Assembly: GCA_902799685.1 (NCBI GenBank)
Contig: CADCBO010000001.1
Coordinates: 62,001 to 126,000, forward strand
Source: an uncultured Bacteroidales bacterium
GTDB taxonomy: Bacteria; Bacteroidota; Bacteroidia; Bacteroidales; Bacteroidaceae
Direction: 5' to 3'
Length of the DNA: 64,000 bases
Shown here: piece by piece, positions 33,697 through 45,000 of the stretch
How the letters are laid out: the number at the start of each line of letters is the position of its first letter
Numbering within the stretch: position 1 is the first letter of the stretch
Translations under genes and position numbers: made by a program
Notes under the pieces: model-generated
Seen by the model: only the letters and a program-made list of their open reading frames with translations
Databases searched by the model: none
Told to the model about the DNA's origin: nothing

Positions 33697-36600
33697 ATGA
33701 GGCATCTGTTTAGAATATCATTTCTGATTATCATTATGACACTGACTACTGCAACAGCCAGCGCTGACAAGTATTCACGCGCATGGAAGAAGGTGGACAA
33801 GCTTATTGAAGAGGACTTACCCGAGAGTGCGGCAAAGGAGATAAACTCCATTTGGGATATGGCTGCCCGTGACGGTGACGGACGCCAGATGCTAAAAAGT
33901 GCGGTGTATCTTACACGCGTGCAGCAGACCTATGGCGAGAACAGTACCGTCAATGGGATTGAACTGTTCAAAACACTCCTTCCCAAACTCAAGGTAAGGG
34001 AACATCAGGCTCTTTGTCACGCGTTCCTGGCCAAGGGTTATCTGCAATACAAGCAGTACAACGATTACAATCTGCGGCGTCAGAAACCATCGGATATGCC
34101 AGATCCGCCTATTGACAGGTGGACACTGCAAATGATAACCGATACCATATGCTATCATCTGGAGCAGTCAATCAGACTTGCCGCCGATGTGACATATACA
34201 CGGAATTCGCAGATGGGAATGTATGGAATGGATTTATCACAAGCCAATGTGAGGGGAGTCTCATCAGGGTATTATGAAGAATTCTTCCCCGGGGGTAACA
34301 AGGACGGCCTGAAACTGCGTCCGCAGTTGGCCGACATGCTTCTGGACAATGCCCTGATTACGCTTACAGGCCAGAGGTTCATTAATTCCAAGCGGGGTTT
34401 CCTGGATGACAGCCGTCTGTACGGCAGTCCAGAGGATTATCTCAATGCGGTGGCCAACGTAGGTCCCGATGACCCTGACCTGTGGCCTTTCTACATCCTT
34501 AAATGTCTCACGATGCATAACCTGGGATCCAAGCCTTCCATCAGGACCACTATAGATATAAGGCGTATGAACCTGCTGGCCGATTATCTGGATTCCAACT
34601 CACAGAAATGGGACAAAAACTATGATTTATGGCTTAAAGGCAGTCTGGCTCTTGCCGATAAATATGAGAAAAAGGTAAAGTTCAGCACACAGTTCTATTC
34701 CGTTGCCGCGCAGATGATAGAGAATCATATCCATGATTTTGACGATGAACCGGAACGGCAGGCAGTCATGAAAAGAAATGCGCATGACATCTGCATGAGG
34801 GCGCAGAAAAAGTGGCCCAAGAGCGAAGGCGCTTTGGAGTGTCTGAAATTGCTTGCGCAGATAGAACGCAGTTCCATAAACCTGTCGCTTGAAAGGGACA
34901 TGGTACCTGGTGAGGGTACAATGGCCTCGTTGACCTATACCAATACTAAGACTGTATATCTTAAGATTGTGGAGTTTGCAGGCGGTTCAGGTTACCATAC
35001 TGATGAGGTGACGCTGCTGTCGGAACTTAACAGGCTTTCACCGGTTTCGGAGTGGAGCGTGAGGCTTAATGACCAGAATGACTGGTTGGAACATCATACT
35101 ATAGTGACGGTCCCGCCGGTGATGCAGGGAAGCTACTATCTGATGGCATCAACAGGTCCCTATTTCAACAGCGGTGACTGCATAGCATACGAGTATCTGG
35201 AATGCAACGGGTTGGGGCTTGTACATACTGTTGCCGACAACGGGGCGTTGACAGGAACAACCGTAAATCTTAAGACAGGTGAACCGGTTCCTTCATGCCG
35301 TTATACCGTATGGCAGGTAAACGGCAACAATGAGCATACCAGGATTGCAACTCAGGGATTCTCATCGGATGACGGATTCATTTCCATAGAAGGGCTCAGG
35401 AACGGCCGTTACACCATGGAAATTGACAAGGGCGAAAACAAGGGCAACTGTACATTCAACATTCCTTGGGTAAGCGATATGCCGGACCGTGCACATGCCG
35501 TAGTCTTTACTGACCGCTCTACTTTCCTGCCGGGTGATTCCGTGCATTTCAACTGTGTGGCCTATCTGTCCGACGGATACGATAAGGGAAGCGTCCTAAA
35601 GGGTGTGGTTGTGAGAGCGACTCTTTATGATGCCAATTACAAGGAGGTAGAACGTCTTACGCTGACAACTGACAGCATGGGTGTGGCCAGGGGAGACTTC
35701 ATGATACCGGACAATATTATTCCGGGAAGAGCTTCAATAAGGGTTGTGAGCGACAGTGACTCTGATTATGATTTCTCGGTTTACTCATACCTTAATATAG
35801 AGTCTTTCCGTCAGCCCAAGTTTGAAATCGTTATGGACCGCCTGCCCGGCGAGAAGCTTTTGGACCGCTCTTTTGAGGTTTCGGGCAAGGCCATGTCACT
35901 TACCGGTGTTCCTGTTGACGGAGCTTTGGTAAGCTGGACGGCATCGGTCAGCTCTTATCAGGTGCATCCGTTGTGCATCCAGGATGACAGGGGTAACTAC
36001 CGTTTGGACAGCGGTGAGCTTGAGACTGCCGCTGACGGATCGTTCCGTTTCAGCCTGAAGGTTCCTAGCGGTATCCTTTACCAGGAGAGCGGTATGGTTA
36101 CAGTCAATGTGATGGTTACCGATGTCAACGGTGAGACCCATGACAAGACTCTTAATTTTGATGTAGGAGGCGGACAGCGAAGAGTTGTGGTAGAGGCAGA
36201 CAATCCATATCCCAATATGAATGGTGAATATTGGGTGAACGTGCTTCTCCTGTCAGGAGGACGTTTGATTGAAGGTGATGTCCATGTCACGGTATCACGT
36301 GTGGATGTCCCGGCACGCAAGCTGCCGTTGCCGTTCAACGTTAATGGAAAGAAGCGTCTTGACGAGATAACCAAGTGTGTGGATAACCTGAATCTGGCAG
36401 AGCGGTTCCCCAAATATGACTTTGATTTTGACGCTGAACCTGTCATTCTGGAAACTGTCCTTGAAAAGACAATAAGGACATCATGCGATGATTATCCTGT
36501 AAGTCATCATCTCTTTTTGAAAGGGTTGAAGTCTGGTATCTACAGGATAAAGGCCACATCAGATAACGCCGAGGAGGGTATATGTGACGCGATATTCGTC

Positions 36601-39600
36601 CAGGATGATGATTTCGGGTTCGTGCCCGGGTCCGAGTATCTGTGGTGTGTTGCCGATTCCAGGCACTCAAACAGTGCAGAGGTAGGTGACACCATAACCT
36701 TACGTCTTTCAAGCTGTCTGCCGGACGCGGTCATCTACTATAATGTCAAGGACAGGTTCGGTGTATGCGACAGGGGCGTAATACGTACTAACGGAAAGCA
36801 GCAGCAACTGTTGATTCCTGTTGTAGAGGAGATGGTGGGAAGGATTGAGGTAGAGACAGGTCTGGTCTATGAAGGATTCAGCCGGAATAACAGCGCATTG
36901 GGCTTTGAGGTTCAGAACCGCAGGAAGCAGCTTGACGTGGAGCTGGTAACTTTCCGCGACCTGCTTGAACCCGACAGTCAGGAAGAGTGGAAGGTCAGGA
37001 TAACAGATAAACAGGGTAATCCTGTCACTGCTGCCTTGATGTTGGATATGTATGATACCGCACTTGACCGTTACAGTTATCACAGATGGACTTTCAGTCC
37101 GTGGAATGCGGTCTATATCAGTTCGTCCGATATTGCGGCATTACCTTTAAGATATGCCAACAACTACCTGCCTTGGAACCATGCATGGGACACCAAATAT
37201 GAATACAAGGGTAAAAGAGCCATAACCGGTACCCTGATTAATCCGTTTGAGTATTATGTGAGACCCAGGCTTGCGCGTGGTGGCGTGATGTTCAAGAGCG
37301 CCAATGCTGTCTATGCGGTAGATGATGCTGAAGTAGAGGAGGATATGCTTGCCAGTCCCATGATGATGTCCAGGGCGGCAGGTGCAATGGACCTGGAGTC
37401 ACAGCAAGGGTCTGTAGGTGCAGACATTGCTTTTGAAACAAGCAACGAATCAGCAGAGCTGGCTCCTGTTACCTTGAGAACAGATATGAATCCCACGGGC
37501 CTGTTTGAGTATCTGATAACAGACTCCGCGGGTGTGGCTACGGTCAGGTTCAACGCTCCGCAGCTGCTTACCCGCTGGAAATTGCAGGGCATCGCGTTCA
37601 CGGATTCGCTCCAGACAGGCCGTATAGAACGTATTGTCACAACCCGTAAACAGATAATGGTTGAACCTGCTGCACCCAGGTTCCTGCGTCAGGGTGACCG
37701 CATGGAGTTTACCGTAAAGGTAAGCAACCTGGCCGATGAAGCCGTTAAGGCTAAGGTGGCACTTACGTTTACCGATGCCGTTACCGGCAAGTCCCTGAAT
37801 ATAATAGAAGGCACACAGTCCAAAATCATATCCATTCCGGCAGGTGGTAATGAAGGTACGGGATTTATCATTAACGTGCCGGCCGGACTGACCGCCGTGA
37901 CCTATCTTATAACCGCCCAGACCACCGGTCACAGCGACGGTATGCAGGAGACAATCCCGGTGCTTTCCAACCGTACGCAGGTGGTGCAGGCGCTCTCTTT
38001 GTTCAGCAACGGCAATGAAAAGCGCACATTCCGCTTTGAGGAACTGAATAAGACGCGTTCCAATACTATGGCCGATGAGCAGCTTACCTTAGAGTACAGC
38101 GCAAGTCCCATTTGGTATGCCATACAGGCTCTGCCTTCAATGATACGTGTGGATGACCCCAGTAACCTTCGCCTGTTCCACAGCTTTATGGGTGCCGCCA
38201 TATCCGAAAACCTGTCCAGCCGCTATCCTGCCATCAGACAGATGCTTGATGAGTGGGCCGTGCTGCCTGCATCGGAATGGCAGACACAGCTGGAGCGTAA
38301 CCAGAAGCTGACATCCACGTTGCTTGAAGAGACTCCCTGGCTGCGCAGCAGTCAGAGCGAGCGCGACCGTCTGCATTCCCTTGCCACGTCACTGGGATCT
38401 GAAGAGACGGCCAAGGCTATGCAGGATGCTCTTCAGAGACTCCGTGACGCACAGATGGGTGACGGGGGTTGGCCCTGGATAGACGGACTCCCGTCAAGCG
38501 TACATATAACCGATGAGATCCTGCAAGGTCTGGGTCTGCTTATAGAGAACGGTGTAATAGAGGTCACGCCGGAACTTAAGGAGATGATACAGCATGGCCT
38601 TGATTTCCTTGATTCAAACTTCTACAAGTCATATAATGTGGAGCGTAAGCCCGAATCATTGGGGTACAGTGAGTTGAGCTATCTTTTGACACGTTCATAC
38701 TTTGCATCATATCCTTTCAGCGCTTCAACCCGTGCCAGCCACACTTATTATGCACGTCTGGCGGAGCTGCAGGACACCCATGACCTGGACCTCTGGTTCC
38801 GTGCCCAGCTGGCTCTGCTGTTGGCTCGTCAAGGTAAGAGTGACCAGGCTATGCATATTGCTGCAACATTGGTTGAGCGTTCGTTATACAGCGATGAGAT
38901 GGGCCGTTACTGGCGTGACAATCAGGGCGGACTGCTCTGGCATGAGGCTCCCATAGAGACCCAGTCACTGATAATCCGTACCCTGCTGGCTACAGACAAC
39001 CGGACTCAGGCTGTGGAGGCAGCCCGCTGGCTTCTCAAACAACGCCAGACTACAGGCTGGAGCTCATCGCCTGCCACTGCAGCAGCTGTCACCGCGCTGA
39101 TGGCTACAGGTGGCGATGTTCAGTTGGCATCAGATCCTGACATTACAATCTATGTGGGAAAGGATGCGGTAAAGGCATTGGACTCAAAGGCTACTGCAGG
39201 ATATACCACCCAGACCTGGGATGGGCCTATAAGCCGTGACAAGGCTGAGGTTACTGTGGACAGCAAGACTCCGGGCATCAGCTGGGGCGCAATCTATCGT
39301 TCGTTCACAGATGAGATGGATAAGGTTGAGCATAGTGAGAACGGCATGTCATTGAAACGAACCGTATGGCGTGTGGTCCGCGCATCTGACGGTGACCGTC
39401 TTGAGGAGGTCAAGCCGGGCACCAGACTGCGCGTGGGAGACCGCCTTAAGATACAGTTTGACCTTACCACTGACCGTAATCTGGAATATCTGCAACTGTC
39501 TGACATGCGTGCTGCCACAATGGAGCCGGTGAACACCGCTGCAGGCTACAGCTACAACTGGCGTGATGACATAGGCTACTATGCCGCTCCGGGCAATACC

Positions 39601-39768
39601 CGTAACGTGTTCTACATTGACCGTCTGAGCAAGGGCAGCTATCGTATAGAGTATGAGGTAAACGTGCAGAAACCGGGCCGTTTCCAGGAAGGCATCTCCG
39701 TGATGCAGTGTATCTACGCTCCCGCTTTCCGGGCTACCACCACCTCAGCCACCATTACGGTAGAGTAG
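33697..39768 (+). CDS. Giant alpha-2-macroglobulin-like protein
   Basis: 2023 residues with an N-terminal signal peptide (about 1-24). Residues 25-400 are helical with TPR-like character. The middle (about 560-1200) carries MG/fibronectin-like beta domains (RSTFLPGDSVHFN, KSPRQPKFEI-like FRQPKFEIVMDRLPGE). The A2M core (about 1230-1340) includes LITDSAGVATVRFNAPQLLTRWKLQGIAF. The C-terminal part is an alpha/alpha toroid (EILQGLGLLIENG, TAAAVTALMATGGD). No CxEQ thioester is present, so covalent trapping is not expected. Bacterial A2M proteins inhibit proteases in the envelope; this one is the unattached, thioester-less type. Its 3' end overlaps the convergent GNAT gene by 14 bp. Confidence 0.88.
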   Translation: MRHLFRISFLIIIMTLTTATASADKYSRAWKKVDKLIEEDLPESAAKEINSIWDMAARDGDGRQMLKSAVYLTRVQQTYGENSTVNGIELFKTLLPKLKVREHQALCHAFLAKGYLQYKQYNDYNLRRQKPSDMPDPPIDRWTLQMITDTICYHLEQSIRLAADVTYTRNSQMGMYGMDLSQANVRGVSSGYYEEFFPGGNKDGLKLRPQLADMLLDNALITLTGQRFINSKRGFLDDSRLYGSPEDYLNAVANVGPDDPDLWPFYILKCLTMHNLGSKPSIRTTIDIRRMNLLADYLDSNSQKWDKNYDLWLKGSLALADKYEKKVKFSTQFYSVAAQMIENHIHDFDDEPERQAVMKRNAHDICMRAQKKWPKSEGALECLKLLAQIERSSINLSLERDMVPGEGTMASLTYTNTKTVYLKIVEFAGGSGYHTDEVTLLSELNRLSPVSEWSVRLNDQNDWLEHHTIVTVPPVMQGSYYLMASTGPYFNSGDCIAYEYLECNGLGLVHTVADNGALTGTTVNLKTGEPVPSCRYTVWQVNGNNEHTRIATQGFSSDDGFISIEGLRNGRYTMEIDKGENKGNCTFNIPWVSDMPDRAHAVVFTDRSTFLPGDSVHFNCVAYLSDGYDKGSVLKGVVVRATLYDANYKEVERLTLTTDSMGVARGDFMIPDNIIPGRASIRVVSDSDSDYDFSVYSYLNIESFRQPKFEIVMDRLPGEKLLDRSFEVSGKAMSLTGVPVDGALVSWTASVSSYQVHPLCIQDDRGNYRLDSGELETAADGSFRFSLKVPSGILYQESGMVTVNVMVTDVNGETHDKTLNFDVGGGQRRVVVEADNPYPNMNGEYWVNVLLLSGGRLIEGDVHVTVSRVDVPARKLPLPFNVNGKKRLDEITKCVDNLNLAERFPKYDFDFDAEPVILETVLEKTIRTSCDDYPVSHHLFLKGLKSGIYRIKATSDNAEEGICDAIFVQDDDFGFVPGSEYLWCVADSRHSNSAEVGDTITLRLSSCLPDAVIYYNVKDRFGVCDRGVIRTNGKQQQLLIPVVEEMVGRIEVETGLVYEGFSRNNSALGFEVQNRRKQLDVELVTFRDLLEPDSQEEWKVRITDKQGNPVTAALMLDMYDTALDRYSYHRWTFSPWNAVYISSSDIAALPLRYANNYLPWNHAWDTKYEYKGKRAITGTLINPFEYYVRPRLARGGVMFKSANAVYAVDDAEVEEDMLASPMMMSRAAGAMDLESQQGSVGADIAFETSNESAELAPVTLRTDMNPTGLFEYLITDSAGVATVRFNAPQLLTRWKLQGIAFTDSLQTGRIERIVTTRKQIMVEPAAPRFLRQGDRMEFTVKVSNLADEAVKAKVALTFTDAVTGKSLNIIEGTQSKIISIPAGGNEGTGFIINVPAGLTAVTYLITAQTTGHSDGMQETIPVLSNRTQVVQALSLFSNGNEKRTFRFEELNKTRSNTMADEQLTLEYSASPIWYAIQALPSMIRVDDPSNLRLFHSFMGAAISENLSSRYPAIRQMLDEWAVLPASEWQTQLERNQKLTSTLLEETPWLRSSQSERDRLHSLATSLGSEETAKAMQDALQRLRDAQMGDGGWPWIDGLPSSVHITDEILQGLGLLIENGVIEVTPELKEMIQHGLDFLDSNFYKSYNVERKPESLGYSELSYLLTRSYFASYPFSASTRASHTYYARLAELQDTHDLDLWFRAQLALLLARQGKSDQAMHIAATLVERSLYSDEMGRYWRDNQGGLLWHEAPIETQSLIIRTLLATDNRTQAVEAARWLLKQRQTTGWSSSPATAAAVTALMATGGDVQLASDPDITIYVGKDAVKALDSKATAGYTTQTWDGPISRDKAEVTVDSKTPGISWGAIYRSFTDEMDKVEHSENGMSLKRTVWRVVRASDGDRLEEVKPGTRLRVGDRLKIQFDLTTDRNLEYLQLSDMRAATMEPVNTAAGYSYNWRDDIGYYAAPGNTRNVFYIDRLSKGSYRIEYEVNVQKPGRFQEGISVMQCIYAPAFRATTTSATITVE

Positions 39769-40315
39769 TTGCTTTTTGTGCAACCAGACGGTCATAGGTG
39801 GTTCCGAATACAGTGATTTGGCCGTCTGGACGGAAGCCGTGGCGGGTGTAGAGGCGGTAGGCTGTGTCGTTTTCGGGGTCAACGGCAATTGTGGCCAGCG
39901 GGATACCAGCCTCATCACGCAGGCGGAACAACTCCTTGATTAAGGCCGATGCTATTCCTTTATGTTGGTATTGGGGCAGAACGGCGAGTGAGTCCAGGTA
40001 GTACTCTCCCGGGCTGGCTTCATCATCCATCCGGTGGTAATCATCACCCACGTACATGCGTATCATCGGAAATGTGATGTCGCGCATCTGCCGGTACAGT
40101 GCACCGTCATATGCTACCATAAGGCCGGCAGGAACACCGTCATAAAGCGCAACGGTAGCATTGCGCCAATTGTAGAGAGTATCCTCACGGCGGCATATTC
40201 CGGCCAGATACTCAAAATGCTCCTCTTTAGCCTCATCAATATGCAGTGCCCGCAACACATTCTCGGCAATGAACCGTGCATCATCGGCAGTGGCTTTCCT
40301 TAATGAAATTCCCAT
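39755..40315 (-). CDS. GNAT N-acetyltransferase
   Basis: 186 residues from the ATG at 40315; the frame is open further upstream but a -7 box lies 17 bp above this Met. Motif A reads LDSLAVLPQYQHKGIASALIKEL (Q-x-K-G-I-A), followed by ALYTRHGF-like YRLYTRHGFRPDG. A RimI-like acyl-CoA transferase; its substrate cannot be told. It converges on the alpha-2-macroglobulin-like gene with a 14-bp overlap and diverges from the SpmA/B gene. Confidence 0.85.
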   Translation of the reverse strand: MGISLRKATADDARFIAENVLRALHIDEAKEEHFEYLAGICRREDTLYNWRNATVALYDGVPAGLMVAYDGALYRQMRDITFPMIRMYVGDDYHRMDDEASPGEYYLDSLAVLPQYQHKGIASALIKELFRLRDEAGIPLATIAVDPENDTAYRLYTRHGFRPDGQITVFGTTYDRLVAQKATTLP

Positions 40316-40331
40316 AATCCGTAATAATCCA

Positions 40332-40339
40332 CAAAAATA
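40332..40339 (-). promoter_or_regulatory. -7 box for the GNAT gene
   Basis: Minus strand reads TATTTTTG, 16 bp before the ATG at 40315. Confidence 0.5.
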
Positions 40340-40393
40340 GTTATTCCTTGGAATAAAGAACGCATGGTTTGCTGTCTTTCGGGTAAAAAGCGG

Positions 40394-40401
40394 TATCTTC
40401 G
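40394..40401 (+). promoter_or_regulatory. Possible -7 box for the SpmA/B gene
   Basis: TATCTTCG, one base from TAnnTTTG, 24 bp before the ATG. The same TATCTTCG variant precedes the PAP2 and the 59.3-kb GNAT genes. Confidence 0.4.
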
Positions 40402-40425
40402 CGGATAATAATTGTACGTGCGCGT

Positions 40426-41652
40426 ATGGTACTGAACTGGATATGGATTGCATTCTTCCTGATTGCCTTTGCGGTGGCTGTGGTTAAGCTCTGCATGGGT
40501 GATGCAAGCGTGTTTCAGGACATCATGGACTCTACGTTCTCATCGGCCAAGACTGGCTTTGAGATATCATTGGGTCTAACCGGTGTGCTTTCACTATGGT
40601 TGGGAATAATGAAGATCGGTGAAAAGGGCGGACTGGTGAATACCTTTGCCCGCTGGCTCAGTCCCGTGTTCTCACGCCTGTTCCCTGACCTGCCCAAGAA
40701 TGACCCTGCCTACGGCCATATCTTCATGAACATTGCGGCCAATATGCTTGGCCTTGACAACGCAGCCACTCCAATGGGACTGAAGGCTATGGAGCGCATG
40801 CAGGAGTTGAACAAGACCAAGGATGTGGCTTCAAATCCCATGATAATGTTCCTGGTGCTGAATACATCAGGACTTACGCTGATTCCCGTAAGTGTGCTGG
40901 TTTACCGCGCGCAGATGGGAGCAGCTCAGCCGGCCGATGTGTTCATTCCCATTCTGCTGGCCACATTCTTCTCAACGCTGGTGGGTCTGCTGGTTACCTG
41001 TATTATGCAGAAGATACGCTTTGACAAGGTTCTGATACTGTTTGTGGGCGGTTTGAGTGCCATAGTGGCTCTTATCATCTGGGGCTTTTCACAGCTTCCG
41101 GCCGTCAAGATAGGACCTGTGTCAACATCGGCAGCCAACATCATACTGTTTGTGGTGATTATAGGTTTTATAATATCGGGTATAAGAGGAAAGATAAATG
41201 TCTATGAGGCTTTTGTTGAGGGAGCCAAGGACGGCTTTACCACTGCCGTCAAGATTATTCCTTACCTGATTGCCATTCTGGTGGGCATAGGTGTGTTCCG
41301 CGCATCGGGAGCCATGGATGCCGTGGTGAACGGGATTGGCTGGTGTGCAGAGAAATGCGGTCTGGACAGCCAGTTTGTGGGCGCTCTGCCTACGGCACTT
41401 ATGAAACCCCTGTCAGGCGGCGGGGCCCGTGGCCTGATGATTGACGCAATGACAACTTACGGGGCAGACTCGTTTACCGGCCGTCTGGCCTGCCTGTTCC
41501 AGGGTTCTACCGATACTACGTTCTACATACTGGCGGTATATTTTGGCAGTGTGAACATAAAGAATACCCGTTATGCGGTGGGTTGCGGACTGCTGGCCGA
41601 CCTGGCCGGAATTCTGGCTGCCATTTTCCTGTGTTACCTGTTCTTTGCGTAA
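40426..41652 (+). CDS. Fused spore-maturation-type (SpmA-SpmB) membrane protein
   Basis: 408 residues, with about ten hydrophobic segments. The first half resembles SpmA (TGVLSLWLGIMKIGEKGGL, ANMLGLDNAATPMGLKAMERM) and the second half SpmB (ALPTALMKPLSGGGARGLM). Both are nucleoside-recognition/Gate-domain proteins that are separate genes in Bacillus. The organism type does not sporulate, so a transport-related role is likelier; the substrate is unknown. ybeY follows 8 bp downstream. Confidence 0.88.
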   Translation: MVLNWIWIAFFLIAFAVAVVKLCMGDASVFQDIMDSTFSSAKTGFEISLGLTGVLSLWLGIMKIGEKGGLVNTFARWLSPVFSRLFPDLPKNDPAYGHIFMNIAANMLGLDNAATPMGLKAMERMQELNKTKDVASNPMIMFLVLNTSGLTLIPVSVLVYRAQMGAAQPADVFIPILLATFFSTLVGLLVTCIMQKIRFDKVLILFVGGLSAIVALIIWGFSQLPAVKIGPVSTSAANIILFVVIIGFIISGIRGKINVYEAFVEGAKDGFTTAVKIIPYLIAILVGIGVFRASGAMDAVVNGIGWCAEKCGLDSQFVGALPTALMKPLSGGGARGLMIDAMTTYGADSFTGRLACLFQGSTDTTFYILAVYFGSVNIKNTRYAVGCGLLADLAGILAAIFLCYLFFA

Positions 41653-41660
41653 AAAAGATT

Positions 41661-42089
41661 ATGATTTCATTCCTGAACGAGAACATAAAGATGCCTAAGC
41701 TGGACCGAAAGGCGGTAAGGGCGTGGATTGCCGCCGTGGCTGCCGGTTATGACGGCCGCAAGGTGGGCAACCTGAACTATATTTTCTGTAATGATGACCG
41801 TATCCTTGAGGTGAACAAGGAGTTTCTGGGCCATGATTATTATACCGACATCATTACCTTTGACTACAGCGAACCGGGGGTGATTAGCGGTGACATGTTC
41901 ATAAGTCTTGATACGGTGATGACTAACAGTTGTAAGTTTCATACGTCATACGATAAGGAACTGATGAGAGTGATTATTCACGGAGTGCTGCATCTGTGCG
42001 GCATGAATGACAAGGGGCGTGGTGAAAGGGCCGTGATGGAGGCGGCTGAGAACCGTGCCCTGGATATGTGGTACAATAAACAAATCTGA
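41661..42089 (+). CDS. ybeY: Endoribonuclease YbeY
   Basis: 142 residues from MISFLNENI; needed for 16S rRNA 3'-end maturation and ribosome quality control. The metal motif reads HGVLHLCGMNDKG: the first two His of H-x3-H-x5-H are kept but the third is replaced by Asn/Asp, a departure I believe is shared by Bacteroidetes YbeY. A longer frame overlapping the upstream gene exists and is not used. The next gene follows 2 bp downstream. Confidence 0.92.
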   Translation: MISFLNENIKMPKLDRKAVRAWIAAVAAGYDGRKVGNLNYIFCNDDRILEVNKEFLGHDYYTDIITFDYSEPGVISGDMFISLDTVMTNSCKFHTSYDKELMRVIIHGVLHLCGMNDKGRGERAVMEAAENRALDMWYNKQI

Positions 42090-42091
42090 CA

Positions 42092-45000
42092 ATGATAAAA
42101 AGACTGATCATACCTGTCTGTATAGTGTTGCTGGGCTCAGTAAGCCAAAGCATAATGGGACAGAACAGGCTTACAGACCGCGGTAACCGTCTGCTTGACG
42201 AGTGCCGTACGCTGTTTACTCAGGGCGATTATGCAGCAGCAGGTACACTGCTTGAAGAGTGGGAACAGACGGCTCCTGCATCAAACGTATTGCGTACCGA
42301 GGAGTTGGATTACATGCGCACGGTAATTGCTGCCCAACTTAATCCGGCCAAGTCACTTGATGCAATTCAGGCGTTCATGGACAGATATCCCGGTTCAATG
42401 TACTTAAACCGCATGCAGGCTCTGCTGGGAACCGCTTATTTTGCAATGTATGAGTTTGACAAGGCGGTTGAGTGTTTTGACGAAACCGATCCGTTGCTTC
42501 TGGATGATAAGGACTGTTGCCGTATGGTACGTCATAATGCCATTTCGCTTTTCAGGACCGGAAGGACTGACGAGGGCAGGTTACAAATGAGCATACTTGA
42601 ACAGATGATAGATGACCCGGAAACTGATTCCGACATTGTTTTCTACAAGGCATTCATGGATTACCGTGCCGGAAAGACGGAGCAGGCGGTTGAGGGGTTC
42701 AACAAGTCATTGGGCACAAACCATAATGATGAGGCCAGGCTTTATCTTGCCGACATAGACCTGATGGGTGACGGTGACCATATCCAGGCAATGGAGACCG
42801 CTCAGCAGATGATAGATGAGGCTTCGGATCCCCTGCTGGAGGCTGAGGCTGAACGTATTCTGGGTGAATACTGGTACCGGAAAGGCGAATATGACAAGGC
42901 GTATGGCCTGATCAGAAGCTATATGTCGGTGGGAATCAGTTCCGATCCGCGCCATGACAAGTATGTCCTGGGTATTACCAGTGCACAGACCGGAGATATG
43001 GAGTGTGCCATAGAGAACCTGTCGGAAGTGGCCGAGGGTGAGGACGAGCTTGCACAGAACGCAGCTCTGCACCTGGGTCTGGCCGCTTTGGCTAAAGGTG
43101 ACAAGAGCATGGCCAGGATGGCGTTTGAGCGTGCGTCGTCAATCCCGGGCAAGCCGGAAGTGAGGGAGCAGGCCCTTTACAACTATGCCATGGTCATACA
43201 TGAGACGGCTTTTTCCCCTTTTGCCGAGTCGGTGACATCGTTCGAGCGTTTCCTGAACGAGTTCCCTAATTCCAGATATGCCGATAACGTGAGCAGTTAT
43301 CTGGTTGACGTGTATCTCAATACCAATAGCTATGATGCCGCACTCAATTCGATAGCCAAGATAAACAATCCCGGTCCGTCAATTCTGGCCGCCAAGATGC
43401 AGCTGCTTTATAACAAGGCAATGGACCTCATGGCGGCCGGTCAGTATGAAGATGTGCCGGGTCTGCTTACCAGCGTTATCTCGCTTGACAGCTATGACCA
43501 CGCTACTGCCGTGGATGCCACGTACTGGCGGGGTGAGGCATATTATAGGTTGAATAAGGCCGATATGGCCGACAATGACTACCGCCGCTATCTGTCGCTT
43601 ATAGGGAGCCGCCTGACACGGTTCAGCGGACTGGCCAACTACGGCATGGGTTATGTGGCCTACAACAAGAAGGATTACAATGAGGCGTGGAAATGCATGC
43701 GCACCGTCATAGAGACTTCTGACAGGACCGGGATTGCTAATGACATTCTGGCCGATGCATGCCTGAGGGCTGCAGACTGCATGTTCTATGACCGTCAGTA
43801 TTCGCAGGCAAGGGAGTATTACAGAATGGCCATGAACATAGACCGAAGTACAGGTGACTATGCCCTGTATCAGACAGCCATCGTGAATGGTCTTCAGCGT
43901 GACTATACGCAGAAAATCAGTAATCTGGACCGTCTGGTGAGTGACTATCCCGAATCGGCATACGTTCCGTCCGCCCTTTATGAAGAGGGCAGGGCTTATC
44001 AGCAGAACGACAAGCCTACACAGGCAATCACGGCTTTCAGGCGTATAATGCGGGATTATCCCACGAGTGAACTGGCACGCAAGGCATCGGCCGAGATAGC
44101 CCTCATTTATTACCAGACAGAGAAATATGACGACGCCATATCCGCTTATAAGGAGGTGATAGCCAAGTACCCGGGCAGTGACGAGGCACGCACCGCATTG
44201 GTTGACCTCAAGTCAATCTATGTGGAGACCGGCGATGTGAATTCTTTCATTGAATATACCGCCGGTGTCAAAGGTGCAGCTCCGATTGCCGCAAGCGAGC
44301 GTGACTCATTGACCTACACATCGGCCGAGAGTATGTTCAGCCGCGGAGAGAAGAGCGTTGCCCTGGAGCGCTTCGGACAATATCTGGATCAGTTCCCGGA
44401 CGGTGCTTTCGCGGTCAACGCATGGTACTATCAGGGTGAGATCCTGGAGGAGAGGAAAGAGATTGACCGTGCGTATAGCAGCTATATGCACGCTGCCGAT
44501 TATGAAAACAGCCGTTTCTGCGAGAGCGCGCTTGACCGTGCCGCCACCATGGCATGGAACGCTGGGAAATGGGATGACGCCATGAATGCCTACATAAGGT
44601 TGTATGACAAGACAACCAATGCCGAGCGTCAGCGTCGCAGCCTGTACTCCATTGTGAGTTGTGCCGGCAGGACAGGCAATGATGATGCGGTGCTCCGATA
44701 TGCCGACAAGGCATTGCAGACTCAGTTGCCTAAAGACCAGATAACAGAGGTTAAGTACCGTAAGGCCAAGGCTATGCTTGCCAAAAATGACAGGACAGGG
44801 GCAAAGCCTTTGCTTGAAGAGCTGTCCAAGGATACACGCTCCCAGTTTGGAGCGGAGTCAGATTATCTGCTCAGTCAGTTGCTGTTTGACAGTGGTGACA
44901 AAGATGGAGCTGAGAAAGTCATTATGGATTTCATACAGGAGGGAACGCCCCATGCATATTGGCTTGCACGCAGTTTCATACTGCTGAGTGACATATACAA

